A stretch of DNA of 11,023 nt from DAISJD01 sp036821645 (GTDB lineage: Bacteria > Pseudomonadota > Alphaproteobacteria > ATCC43930 > CGMCC-115725), in NCBI GenBank assembly GCA_036821645.1, contig DAISJD010000101.1, positions 1-11,023 on the forward strand, given 5' to 3'. This document shows positions 1-6,774 of the stretch, piece after piece. Made by a program: the position numbers and the translations under genes. The stretch's first letter is position 1. The number at the start of each line of letters is the position of its first letter. A model generated the notes under the pieces. The model made no database searches, was not told the DNA's origin, and saw only the letters and a list, made by a program, of their open reading frames with translations.

Positions 1-39
1 GGGCACGGGGCTGGGATCCGGGGGCGGTTGGTCGGGCAT
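1..39 (-). CDS. Possible N-terminus of a divergent gene (partial, unknown product)
   Basis: An ATG on the minus strand at 39-37 opens a frame that runs off the left edge and reads MPDQPPPDPSPVP. Base composition changes sharply here: GC-rich to the left of about 60, very AT-rich to the right, as expected at a coding/intergenic boundary. A TTGACA box on the same strand lies about 55 bp upstream, with a perfect palindrome between it and the ATG. That layout would suit an autoregulated regulator gene (inference). Only 13 codons are visible, the ribosome-binding site is weak, and another minus-strand start at 82 in a different frame is also open, so neither the start nor the product is certain. 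Confidence 0.3.
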   Translation of the reverse strand, partial: MPDQPPPDPSPVP

Positions 40-68
40 CCTGTCGGCTTTCTTGAATGCAGATAATG

Positions 69-84
69 GAATGAATATTCATTC
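69..84. promoter_or_regulatory. Perfect 16-bp palindrome, probable operator
   Basis: GAATGAATATTCATTC equals its own reverse complement. The flanks 61-68 and 85-92 extend the symmetry imperfectly (AGATAATG against TGTTGTCT), giving about 32 bp in total. Size, symmetry and position between divergent transcription units are typical of a dimeric repressor site. The short spaced half-sites resemble operators of some TetR-family proteins, but the binding protein is not identified in this window. It lies about 60 bp upstream of the -35 of the probable ssu promoter, so it could also serve that operon. Confidence 0.5.
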
Positions 85-99
85 TGTTGTCTTTGTCAA
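71..99 (-). promoter_or_regulatory. Candidate divergent promoter reading left
   Basis: On the minus strand a perfect TTGACA (94-99, preceded by C) is followed after 17 bp by ATTCAT (71-76), which matches only 3 of 6 bases of the -10 consensus. The 16-bp palindrome at 69-84 covers the -10 and part of the spacer, so a protein bound there would block this promoter. It would drive the possible gene starting at 39. The -35 is good and the -10 is poor. Confidence 0.35.
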
Positions 100-141
100 G
101 CCCCTTGAGAATCCAATATCTTGTCTATTTGTAAAAAAATA

Positions 142-171
142 TTGACATACATTTTTATTTTGTCCTTTAAT
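142..171 (+). promoter_or_regulatory. Probable ssu operon promoter (sigma-70 type)
   Basis: A perfect TTGACA at 142-147 is followed after 18 bp by TTTAAT at 166-171, five of six matches to the -10 consensus. An A-rich stretch at 132-141 just upstream could act as an UP element. A transcript starting near 178 would have a leader of about 140 nt. Weaker alternatives exist closer to the gene, for example TTGCGT at 194-199 with TTTAAA at 218-223. In enterobacteria ssu genes are activated by the LysR-type proteins Cbl and CysB under sulfate limitation; no such site could be defined here by eye. Confidence 0.5.
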
Positions 172-227
172 AAAAACCACAAAACAAGATAATTTGCGTT
201 AAATACAATTAAAACGATTTAAAAAAA
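172..227. other. Helically phased A-tracts (possible intrinsic bend)
   Basis: Runs of A begin at 172, 181, 191 (short), 201, 211 and 221, about one helical turn apart, with a T-run following at 239-244. A-tracts repeated at about 10 bp are known to bend DNA. The stretch lies between the probable ssu promoter and the gene. The rest of the leader, about 250-316, shows nothing recognisable apart from the purine-rich region before the ssuA start. Confidence 0.45.
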
Positions 228-316
228 TATATTTACAATTTTTTCTCATTGTTCGATCCTGATGGGGCTGTGATTGATCTCCGCCGGGATAAAAGATAGC
301 GAAGGGGAACGAGGGT

Positions 317-1285
317 ATGACACGGACATGGCGACGGATTTTACGGGCGGGTCTGCACGGCACGGTGATCGGTGCGGTGGCGCTCGCGGCCCTTACGGCG
401 GCGGCAGAGGCGGCAAGCGTGCGGATCGGGGTGCAGAAATACGGCACGCTTATGATCTTGGCGGAACGGCACACGTTGGAAGAACGCCTGAAGGCCCAGG
501 GTGTCAGCGTCGAGTGGCGCGAATTTCCCGGCGGGCCGCAATTGTTGGAGGCCCTGACCCTGGGCAGTATCGATCTTGGCACCACGGGCGAGGCCCCACC
601 CGTGTTCGCCCAGGCCGCAGGCTCCAGTCTCGTCTATATCGGGGCGGAAAAACCGGCCCCCAAGGGCGAGGCGATCCTGGTGCCGAAAGGATCGACGGTC
701 AAGACGATCGCCGATTTGAAGGGGCGGCGCGTCGCCCTCAATAAGGGTTCGAATGTGCATTTCCTGCTGCTGCGGGCGCTCGAATCTGCGGGATTGAGTA
801 TTAAGGACGTGACCCCGGTCTATCTGAACCCGTCCGATGCGCGGGCGGCGTTCGAACAGGGGGCCGTCGATGCCTGGGCGATCTGGGACCCATTCCTGTC
901 GGCGGCCGAGGCGGCGACCGGCGGCCATCGGGTGCTGGATGGGGTGGGACTGGTCCCGAACCGGCAATTCTATCTGGCCGACGGGCCCTACGTGAAGGCC
1001 CATCCCGATCTTGTGCGCACGATCCTGCAGGAAATTGAAAAGACCGATCTTTGGGCGCGCGACCATCAAAAAGAGGTGGCAACCCTTTTATCGCCGCGCA
1101 CCGGGATTGCGCCCGAGATTTTGGAACGATCGCTTGCCAATCTTGCCTATGGGGTGGGGCCGCTCGATGCGACGGCAATTGCCGATCAACAGGCGATCGC
1201 CGATGCGTTCTTTGCGGCGGGGCTTATTCCAAAAAAGCTGAGCGTCAAAGAAATCGTCGATAATTCAGGGTTTAAGGCGGATTAA
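317..1285 (+). CDS. ssuA: SsuA: periplasmic aliphatic sulfonate-binding protein
   Basis: This is the solute-binding component of an ABC importer for alkanesulfonates: it captures the substrate in the periplasm and delivers it to SsuC/SsuB. The 322-residue product starts with an Arg-rich n-region, a hydrophobic core (about 12-29) and a likely signal peptidase I site at AEA (30-32). The mature part has the SsuA/ThiY/NMT1-like fold, with GEAPPVFAQAAG at 91-102 corresponding to the ligand-pocket segment of the family, followed by GRRVALNKGSNVHF and AIWDPF. ATG 317 follows a purine-rich stretch (303-315) that can serve as ribosome-binding site. First gene of the operon, 29 bp ahead of ssuD. The exact ligand (sulfonate, taurine or sulfate ester) cannot be told from sequence, but the adjacent SsuD argues for alkanesulfonates. 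Confidence 0.9.
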   Translation: MTRTWRRILRAGLHGTVIGAVALAALTAAAEAASVRIGVQKYGTLMILAERHTLEERLKAQGVSVEWREFPGGPQLLEALTLGSIDLGTTGEAPPVFAQAAGSSLVYIGAEKPAPKGEAILVPKGSTVKTIADLKGRRVALNKGSNVHFLLLRALESAGLSIKDVTPVYLNPSDARAAFEQGAVDAWAIWDPFLSAAEAATGGHRVLDGVGLVPNRQFYLADGPYVKAHPDLVRTILQEIEKTDLWARDHQKEVATLLSPRTGIAPEILERSLANLAYGVGPLDATAIADQQAIADAFFAAGLIPKKLSVKEIVDNSGFKAD

Positions 1286-1314
1286 ATCTTTATTGCGCGC
1301 AAGAGGCACTTCCT

Positions 1315-2475
1315 ATGACACAACCGATCAACCTGCTTTGGTTCATTCCCACCCATGGCGATAGCCGGTATCTCGGCACGGCCGAGGGCGGTCGGGCCGT
1401 GACCTTGTCCTATGTCACGCAGATCGCCCAGGCGGCCGATCGGTTGGGGTATTACGGGGTGTTGCTGCCGACGGGGCGGTCATGTGAGGATAGTTGGGTG
1501 GTCGCGTCCAGTCTGATCGCGGCCACCCAGAATTTGCGGTTTTTGATCGCACTGCGCCCCGGTTTGATGCAGCCGTCCGTCGCCGCACGCATGGCGGCCA
1601 GTTTCGATCGCCTGTCGGGCGGGCGCTTGTTGTTGAATGTCGTAACCGGCGGCGATCCGGTCGAATTGGCCGGTGACGGTCTGTTTGAAAGTCACGATGC
1701 CCGCTATGCCATCACCGATGAATTCCTGACCATTTGGCGGCGCTTGATGGCGGGGGAAACGGTGGATTTTTCCGGCGATTACCTGAAGGCCGAAGGCGGG
1801 CGACTTGCCTATCCGCCGCTGCAACAACCAACACCGCCGCTTTATTTCGGTGGTTCATCCGATGCGGGTCATCTTGTGGCGGCCAAACACGTCGATCATT
1901 ATTTGACCTGGGGTGAGCCGCCCGATGCCGTGCGGGCCAAGATTGCGACCGTGCGGGCCAAGGCCGCCGAACAGGGACGGACCCTGAAATTCGGCATTCG
2001 CCTCCATGTCATCGTGCGGGAAACCACGGGGGCCGCCTGGGACGCGGCCAACGATCTCATCCGGTATGTCGACGATCAAAAAATCGCCGAGGCGCAAAAA
2101 GTCATGGCGCGGATGGATTCCGTCGGTCAGCAACGGATGGTATCCCTGCATCAGGGCCGTCGCGATCGCCTGGAAATCAGCCCCAATCTTTGGGCGGGGG
2201 TCGGGCTCGTGCGTGGCGGTGCCGGTACCGCCCTGGTGGGGGATGCCCAAACCGTGGCGGCGCGTCTTCGGGAATATGCCGATCTCGGCATCGAAAGCTT
2301 CATCCTGTCGGGTTATCCCCATCTCGAAGAAGCCTATCGCACGGCCGAACTGTTATTCCCGCACCTGCCGCTCGCCCATGCTACGGGTGACGAGCGCTTG
2401 GGCCAGACCGGCTTTTCCGGCCCGTTCGGGGAAATCATCGCCAATGACATCATCCCCGCCCGGAGCCAATCATGA
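1315..2475 (+). CDS. ssuD: SsuD: FMNH2-dependent alkanesulfonate monooxygenase
   Basis: SsuD cleaves the C-S bond of alkanesulfonates with FMNH2 and O2, giving an aldehyde and sulfite for cysteine synthesis; it acts in the cytoplasm. The 386-residue product has a bacterial luciferase-like TIM barrel and follows E. coli SsuD closely as I recall it. Segments seen include WFIPTHGD near the N-terminus, PTGRSCED with Cys57 (the family's active-site Cys), FGIRLHVIVRE carrying the conserved Arg and His, LVRGGAGTALVGD with the mobile-loop Arg, and LSGYPHLEEAYR with the conserved Tyr. AAGAGG at 1301-1306 sits 8 bp before ATG 1315. The stop overlaps the ssuC start as ATGA (2472-2475), implying translational coupling. 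The enzyme needs reduced flavin from a separate reductase, usually SsuE, and no such gene is in this operon. Confidence 0.95.
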   Translation: MTQPINLLWFIPTHGDSRYLGTAEGGRAVTLSYVTQIAQAADRLGYYGVLLPTGRSCEDSWVVASSLIAATQNLRFLIALRPGLMQPSVAARMAASFDRLSGGRLLLNVVTGGDPVELAGDGLFESHDARYAITDEFLTIWRRLMAGETVDFSGDYLKAEGGRLAYPPLQQPTPPLYFGGSSDAGHLVAAKHVDHYLTWGEPPDAVRAKIATVRAKAAEQGRTLKFGIRLHVIVRETTGAAWDAANDLIRYVDDQKIAEAQKVMARMDSVGQQRMVSLHQGRRDRLEISPNLWAGVGLVRGGAGTALVGDAQTVAARLREYADLGIESFILSGYPHLEEAYRTAELLFPHLPLAHATGDERLGQTGFSGPFGEIIANDIIPARSQS

Positions 2476-3389
2476 CCGGCAGGCGATCATCCGGCATCCG
2501 ATCATCCGGATCCGGCATCCCATGGGGGGAGAATGCGGGCCGGGCCTCGGTTCCGTGGCTGATCCCGCTCGGCCTGTTGATTCTGTGGGAGATTCTGGCC
2601 GAGACGGGGGTGATCCGCACGCGGGTCCTACCGGCGCCGAGCGCCGTCTTGGCGGCGGGGTGGGCCTTGGCGGGAAGCGGCGAATTATGGCGCGATCTCG
2701 CCGTCAGTACGTGGCGTGCCGGGGTTGGGTTTTTGATCGGCGGGTCGCTTGGATTCGTATTCGGTTTGCTGAATGGGTGCAGCCCGCTGGCCGCCCGGTT
2801 GACCGACACATCGTTCCAAATGCTGCGCACGATTCCGCATCTTGCCATGATTCCGCTCGTCATCGTCTGGTTCGGCATCGATGAGAGCGCCAAGTTGTTT
2901 TTGGTCGCGGTCGGGGTGTTTTTTCCGATTTATCTCAATACTTTTCATGCCGTGCGGGTGGTCGATCCGGGGCTTGTCGAAATGGCCGGGGTTTACGGTC
3001 TCTCGCGGCGGGAAATCTTGCGCAGCGTGATTCTGCCGGGGGCGTTGCCCGGCATCTTGGTCGGCCTGCGCTATGGGCTCGGCATCATGTGGCTGACCTT
3101 GATCGTGGCCGAAACCATCTCTGCCTCGTCCGGTTTGGGTTATCTCACGATGAATGCGCGCGAGTTTCTGCAAACCGATGTGGTGGTGTTGGGGATCTTG
3201 ATCTACGCATTCTTGGGCAAACTGGCCGATTATCTGGCGGTGCGGCTCGAACGGTTCGCCCTTCCCTGGCATCCGGCCTATCGGTCTTCCCAACGCGGGG
3301 CTCTGCGGGCAATCCCCGATCCGGCACAGCGCCGCCCCCGTACGGGGGAACGGTCCCCCATCGTTGCGAGCCTTGAGGTATCGTCATGA
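2472..3389 (+). CDS. ssuC: SsuC: sulfonate ABC transporter permease
   Basis: Inner-membrane channel subunit of the importer, working as a dimer with two SsuB. Likely membrane helices lie near residues 28-43, 84-102, 121-135, 140-156, 195-215 and 236-255. The cytoplasmic coupling (EAA) motif that docks on the ATPase runs from Glu170 to Pro189 (EMAGVYGLSRR, then VILP). The product is 305 residues against about 260 for E. coli SsuC. The extra length is a Ser/Gly/Arg-rich repeat at the N-terminus (residues 4-16) and about 35 residues after the usual terminal WHPAY at 266-270. Both additions look low-complexity and non-membrane. No in-frame ATG lies between 2472 and the first helix, and the ATGA overlaps at both ends support the called start and stop. 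Confidence 0.92.
   Translation: MTGRRSSGIRSSGSGIPWGENAGRASVPWLIPLGLLILWEILAETGVIRTRVLPAPSAVLAAGWALAGSGELWRDLAVSTWRAGVGFLIGGSLGFVFGLLNGCSPLAARLTDTSFQMLRTIPHLAMIPLVIVWFGIDESAKLFLVAVGVFFPIYLNTFHAVRVVDPGLVEMAGVYGLSRREILRSVILPGALPGILVGLRYGLGIMWLTLIVAETISASSGLGYLTMNAREFLQTDVVVLGILIYAFLGKLADYLAVRLERFALPWHPAYRSSQRGALRAIPDPAQRRPRTGERSPIVASLEVSS
2484..2520 (+). repeat. Short tandem repeat at the 5' end of ssuC
   Basis: CGATCATCCGG occurs at 2484-2494 and again at 2499-2509, 15 bp apart, followed by a partial copy ending GGCATCC (2514-2520). The palindrome CCGGATCCGG lies at 2506-2515. In frame it encodes RSSGI-RSSGS-GI, part of the non-conserved N-terminal extension of SsuC. It probably arose by slippage duplication. 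Confidence 0.7.
3335..3359 (+). repeat. Two mutually exclusive hairpins at the 3' end of ssuC
   Basis: CCCCCGTACGGGGG (3335-3348) is a perfect palindrome. Its right half, GGGGG at 3344-3348, can pair instead with CCCCC at 3355-3359 across the 6-nt loop AACGGT. The element lies in the non-conserved C-terminal tail of SsuC, 27 bp before the ssuB start and 16 bp before the GAGG (3375-3378) that may serve as its ribosome-binding site. No U-tract follows, so it is not a standard terminator. Confidence 0.5.
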
Positions 3390-4153
3390 GTGCCGCAGGC
3401 GTGCGGACCCCCATTCAGGGCGGTGGTGGCGTGCGGGTGCGGGGCCTTCATAAGGCCTATGGCGGCAAGCCGGTCTTGAGCGGCCTCGATCTCGACATCG
3501 AACCGGGCGAATTTTTGGCCATCGTCGGCAAAAGCGGTTGCGGCAAGAGTACGGTGCTGCGCCTTTTGGCCGGTCTTGAGACCGCCGACGGCGGTACGGT
3601 TGATATTGAGGGCGGTGCCTCTGCCGTGCGGTTGATGTTTCAGGAGGCGCGCCTCCTGCCCTGGCGGCGGGTACTGGCCAATGTGGCCCTGGATCGGACG
3701 GATGCCGCGACCCTGAAGGCGGCCCGGGCCGCCTTGGAGCAGGTCGGCCTTGGCGACAAGGCGGATGAATGGCCGGCCACCCTGTCGGGGGGGCAGCGCC
3801 AACGGGTTGCCTTGGCGCGCGCACTCTTGTCGCGTCCCCGCCTGTTATTGTTGGACGAGCCATTGGGGGCCTTGGATGCGTTGACCCGGCTTGAGATGCA
3901 GAATTTGCTGGCCGCCGTCTGGCGCGATCGAGGGTGTACGGTGGTTCTCGTCACCCATGACGTGAGCGAGGCGGTGCGTCTCGCCGACCGGGTCATTCTG
4001 TTGGAGGCGGGGGAAATCGCCGCCATTTATCCCGTCCCGCTTTCTCATCCCCGGCCCTTGGCGTCGTCCGGCGTTCAGGCGTTGGAAGCCCAGATCCTCG
4101 GGCGGATTTTAGCATCCGGTTCAGGCGATGAGGTGGGCCAGGACCGCGTTTAA
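3386..4153 (+). CDS. ssuB: SsuB: sulfonate ABC transporter ATPase
   Basis: Cytoplasmic ATPase that powers sulfonate import through SsuC. All nucleotide-binding motifs are intact in the 255-residue product: Walker A GKSGCGKST at 48-56, Q-loop Gln86 in MFQEARLLPW, signature LSGGQ at 133-137, Walker B LLLLDE at 153-158, D-loop GALD at 161-164 and switch His191 in VTHD. The segment FQEARLLPW is typical of the SsuB/TauB/NrtD group. The start overlaps the ssuC stop as ATGA, with GAGG at 3375-3378 upstream. The last 33 bp overlap the end of hemW on the other strand. A 6-bp GC-rich hairpin (4159-4164 with 4173-4178) just after the stop lacks a T-run, so no clear terminator ends the operon. TauB is the main alternative; SsuD in the operon favours SsuB. 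Confidence 0.93.
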   Translation: MSAAGVRTPIQGGGGVRVRGLHKAYGGKPVLSGLDLDIEPGEFLAIVGKSGCGKSTVLRLLAGLETADGGTVDIEGGASAVRLMFQEARLLPWRRVLANVALDRTDAATLKAARAALEQVGLGDKADEWPATLSGGQRQRVALARALLSRPRLLLLDEPLGALDALTRLEMQNLLAAVWRDRGCTVVLVTHDVSEAVRLADRVILLEAGEIAAIYPVPLSHPRPLASSGVQALEAQILGRILASGSGDEVGQDRV

Positions 4154-5305
4154 CCGCTGGCGACCGGCCGCCGTCGCCTTCAGATGGGTCGCGTCTTGAA
4201 GGATGAAACCGCCCTCGATGAGATCGGCGAGGTGCTGCCCATCGAAGAGCGGGCGGTCCGGCTCAAGGCGCATGGCGTCAAGCCGAGCCAGTGCAATCCC
4301 CTCGGCAAGACGCAGGCCCATCATGAGGCATTCGCTCAGTTGATCCTCGGGGCTGACGATTTCGACCGGTTCGAGGCCCGATCCCGTTTCATGAAGCGCG
4401 TGCAGCCAGGATTCCGGGGCCTTTTTTTGCCGGGTCGCGATTTTACGGCGTTCGGATCCGGTGCCGAGGGTCAGGCGACCATGGGCACCGGGGCCGATCC
4501 CGACATAATCGCCATAGCGCCAATAAGTCAGATTGTGGCGGCTTTCTCCACCGGGTTTCGCGTGGTTGGAAATTTCATAAGCAGGCATGCCGGCCGCCGC
4601 CATCATCGCCGCCGTACATTCGTAAAGATCGCCCGCAAGACCGTCGTCCGGCAGGGTTAAAGCCCCCCGTTCGGCCAAATGATGAAACTGAGTACCGGGT
4701 TCCAAGGTCAGTTGGTAGAGCGAAAGATGGTCCCCCGCCACATCGAGGGCTTCGGTCAATTCCGCCTGCCAGGCAGCGACCGATTGATTGGGCCTTGCAT
4801 AGATCAGATCGAAACTGAACCGATCGAACAGGGATCGGGCAAGCGCCAAGGCCGCTTTCGCCTCGCGGGCACTATGGGCGCGCCCGAGAAAGGCCAAACT
4901 CCGATCGTCGAGAGATTGAATGCCGATCGACACGCGATTGATGCCCGCCGTCTTGAAACCAGCGAGCCGCCCGGCCTCGACCGAGGTGGGATTGGCCTCC
5001 AGCGTGATTTCGATGTCGGGGGCGAAATCCCAATGGTGTGCCGCCCGGTCGATGAGGGCGGCGACCGTGGCAGGCGGCATCAGCGAGGGAGTGCCGCCGC
5101 CGAAAAAAATCGACCCGAGCCTGCGGCGTCCGCTCAAGAGGGCTGCGGCGTCCATGTCTTGCAGCAGGCCGTGGCGCCAGACCGTCTGGTCGATCGTTTC
5201 CCGCACATGGGAATTGAAATCGCAATAGGGGCATTTTTTCAAGCAAAACGGCCAATGGATGTAAAGGGCGAACCCGCCATCGGACGCTTGCGCAGCCTCG
5301 GTCAT
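4121..5305 (-). CDS. hemW: HemW: radical SAM heme chaperone
   Basis: HemW binds heme and a [4Fe-4S] cluster and is thought to pass heme to respiratory enzymes; it was long misannotated as an oxygen-independent coproporphyrinogen oxidase (HemN). In the 394-residue product the radical-SAM cluster motif is Cys21, Cys25 and Cys28 (CLKKCPYCDF). Position 30 is Phe, where HemN has a fourth Cys. GGGTPS at 69-74 is the SAM-binding glycine motif, and HNLTYW at 257-262 matches the HNxxYW signature of HemW. The first ATG (5305-5303) overlaps the rdgB stop as ATGA, which decides the start; a GTG at 5314 in the same frame would add three residues. Third gene of rph-rdgB-hemW; its 3' end overlaps ssuB tail to tail by 33 bp. 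Confidence 0.92.
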   Translation of the reverse strand: MTEAAQASDGGFALYIHWPFCLKKCPYCDFNSHVRETIDQTVWRHGLLQDMDAAALLSGRRRLGSIFFGGGTPSLMPPATVAALIDRAAHHWDFAPDIEITLEANPTSVEAGRLAGFKTAGINRVSIGIQSLDDRSLAFLGRAHSAREAKAALALARSLFDRFSFDLIYARPNQSVAAWQAELTEALDVAGDHLSLYQLTLEPGTQFHHLAERGALTLPDDGLAGDLYECTAAMMAAAGMPAYEISNHAKPGGESRHNLTYWRYGDYVGIGPGAHGRLTLGTGSERRKIATRQKKAPESWLHALHETGSGLEPVEIVSPEDQLSECLMMGLRLAEGIALARLDAMRLEPDRPLFDGQHLADLIEGGFILQDATHLKATAAGRQRLNAVLAHLIA

Positions 5306-5913
5306 GAAAAACACCGGGCGACCAACTGACGGAAGGCGTCGGCCCTATGGCTGATCGCGTGTTTTTCGGCCGGGTCCATCTCCCCGAAGGTGATCTCATG
5401 GCCGGTCGGCACGAAGATCGGATCATAGCCGAAACCGCCCGCGCCCCGGGGCGGAAACGTCAGCGTGCCATCGATCCGCCCCAAAACGGTCTCGCAATGG
5501 CCGTCGGGCCAGGCAAGGGTGAGTGCGCAGAAGAACGCGGCACCGCGCTCCGCCCGACCCGATGCCGACACGCGGCGTTCGACCTCGGTCATGGCGGCGG
5601 CGAAATCTTTGGCGGGTCCGGCCCATCGGGCGGAATAAATGCCGGGTGCGCCGTCCAGCGCATCGACCGCCAGGCCCGAATCGTCGGCCAGGGCGGGTTT
5701 GCCCGCGGCCCGGGCGGCGGCCAGGGCCTTCAGTTCCGCATTGGCGACAAAGGAGAGGCCGGTTTCCTCGGGTTCCGGCAGCCCGATATCCCCGGCCGCG
5801 ATGACCGTAATGCGATAAGGGGCGAGCAAGGCACCGATTTCCCGGACCTTGCCGGCATTATGGGTGGCAAGGATGATGGTTTCGTCGGCGGCGATCCGGC
5901 GTGGGGTGCTCAT
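5302..5913 (-). CDS. rdgB: RdgB/HAM1: dITP/XTP pyrophosphatase
   Basis: Hydrolyses non-canonical purine triphosphates (dITP, ITP, XTP) to monophosphates plus pyrophosphate, keeping deaminated bases out of DNA and RNA. The 203-residue product has the family motifs in order: THNAGKVRE at 17-25 (substrate and phosphate binding), LADDSGL around 75-81 with the catalytic and metal-binding Asp pair 77/78, PGIYSARWAG, GGFGYDPIF and, near the end, SHRADAF. Length is normal. ATG at 5913 was chosen; an in-frame GTG at 5928, only 3 bp after the rph stop, would add five residues and cannot be excluded, since neither has a strong ribosome-binding site. The stop overlaps the hemW ATG, so hemW translation is probably coupled to this gene. 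Confidence 0.93.
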   Translation of the reverse strand: MSTPRRIAADETIILATHNAGKVREIGALLAPYRITVIAAGDIGLPEPEETGLSFVANAELKALAAARAAGKPALADDSGLAVDALDGAPGIYSARWAGPAKDFAAAMTEVERRVSASGRAERGAAFFCALTLAWPDGHCETVLGRIDGTLTFPPRGAGGFGYDPIFVPTGHEITFGEMDPAEKHAISHRADAFRQLVARCFS

Positions 5914-5931
5914 CGTCTGATCCAACACGGC

Positions 5932-6660
5932 TTATTTCAGGCCAAGGCCCACGGCCTGCAATTGCAGGCGGCCCAGTTCCGCGATGCCCTTGCGCGCCAG
6001 TTTCAGCATCTGGGTGAAGGCTTCTTCGGCAAAGGGCGATTCTTCGGCCGTTGCTTGAATTTCGACGATCTTTCCGGTGGCGGTCAGGACGAAATTAGCG
6101 TCGGCCTGGGCGGTTGAATCTTCGGCATAATCGAGATCGAGCACCGGCTGCCCATTCACGATCCCGCAGGAGACTGCGGCTACCGAATCGGTGAGCGGCA
6201 AGGCCGCAAGGGCGCGGGCATCGACCAATTTGCGCAAGGCCAGATGCAGGGCCACATAACTGCCGGTGATGGCCGCCGTGCGGGTGCCGCCATCGGCCTG
6301 GAGCACGTCGCAATCGAGCCGGATCTGACGCTCGCCCAAGGCCTTCAGATCGATGATCGAGCGCAAGGATCGGCCGATCAGGCGTTGAATTTCCTGGGTG
6401 CGGCCCGATTGTTTGCCCTTGGCGGCTTCCCGTTCGGTGCGGGTATGGGTCGAGCGGGGCAGCATGCCATATTCGGCCGTGATCCAGCCCGATCCGGTAT
6501 TGCGCAGAAACGGCGGCACTTTTTCTTCGATCGTGGCCGCACACAGGACATGGGTTTCGCCGAACCGGGCAAGGCAGGAACCTTCGGCATATTTGGCGAA
6601 ACCGGGTTCGAGCACGACGGCGCGGAGTTGATCGGGGGCGCGACCGGAAGGACGGGACAT
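5932..6660 (-). CDS. rph: RNase PH: phosphorolytic 3'-5' exoribonuclease
   Basis: Trims extra nucleotides from the 3' end of tRNA precursors using phosphate and releasing nucleoside diphosphates; the active form is a hexameric ring. The 242-residue product has normal length and family hallmarks: MSRPSGRAPDQLR at the start, EGSCLARFGETHVLC (27-40), GWITAEYGMLPRST (58-71), RTQEIQRLIGRSLR (87-100) and DGGTRTAAITGSY (123-135), with the Arg-rich segments forming the phosphate and RNA sites. It is intact, unlike the frameshifted rph of E. coli K-12. A GAGAG-like ribosome-binding site precedes the ATG. First gene of the minus-strand operon, divergent from hrcA. The rph-rdgB-hemW order next to hrcA is, to my knowledge, common in alphaproteobacteria. 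Confidence 0.95.
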   Translation of the reverse strand: MSRPSGRAPDQLRAVVLEPGFAKYAEGSCLARFGETHVLCAATIEEKVPPFLRNTGSGWITAEYGMLPRSTHTRTEREAAKGKQSGRTQEIQRLIGRSLRSIIDLKALGERQIRLDCDVLQADGGTRTAAITGSYVALHLALRKLVDARALAALPLTDSVAAVSCGIVNGQPVLDLDYAEDSTAQADANFVLTATGKIVEIQATAEESPFAEEAFTQMLKLARKGIAELGRLQLQAVGLGLK

Positions 6661-6714
6661 AGGGTTCTCTCAAGGCTCGTCGATGGGAAAAGATCGTCCG
6701 CACGCTACCCCGTG

Positions 6715-6767
6715 CCCCGCATCGCGTCCAGCAGCATTGCACGCCAAGCAGTGTGGGCTATGCGGGG
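6715..6767. repeat. Spaced inverted repeat in the rph-hrcA gap
   Basis: CCCCGCAT (6715-6722) and ATGCGGGG (6760-6767) are exact reverse complements 37 bp apart. A second overlapping pair, GCAGCA (6731-6736) and TGCTGC (6768-6773), is also present. The repeat lies in the 200-bp divergent gap, upstream of the candidate hrcA promoter. It could be a regulator site or an RNA structure; nothing recognisable identifies it. Confidence 0.35.
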
Positions 6768-6774
6768 TGCTGCC

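Noticed and set aside
341..1069. A 242-codon open frame antisense to ssuA
   Set aside because: It mirrors the codon pattern of a clearly real ssuA and has no recognisable domain or independent start signal.
2006..2884. A 292-codon plus-strand frame spanning the end of ssuD and start of ssuC
   Set aside because: It overlaps two well supported genes in another frame, and its translation is Arg/Pro/Ser-rich with no conserved motif.
4159..4178. A terminator for the ssu operon (GGCGAC with GTCGCC)
   Set aside because: It is only 6 bp, followed by two T, and lies within hemW coding sequence; it is too weak to call.
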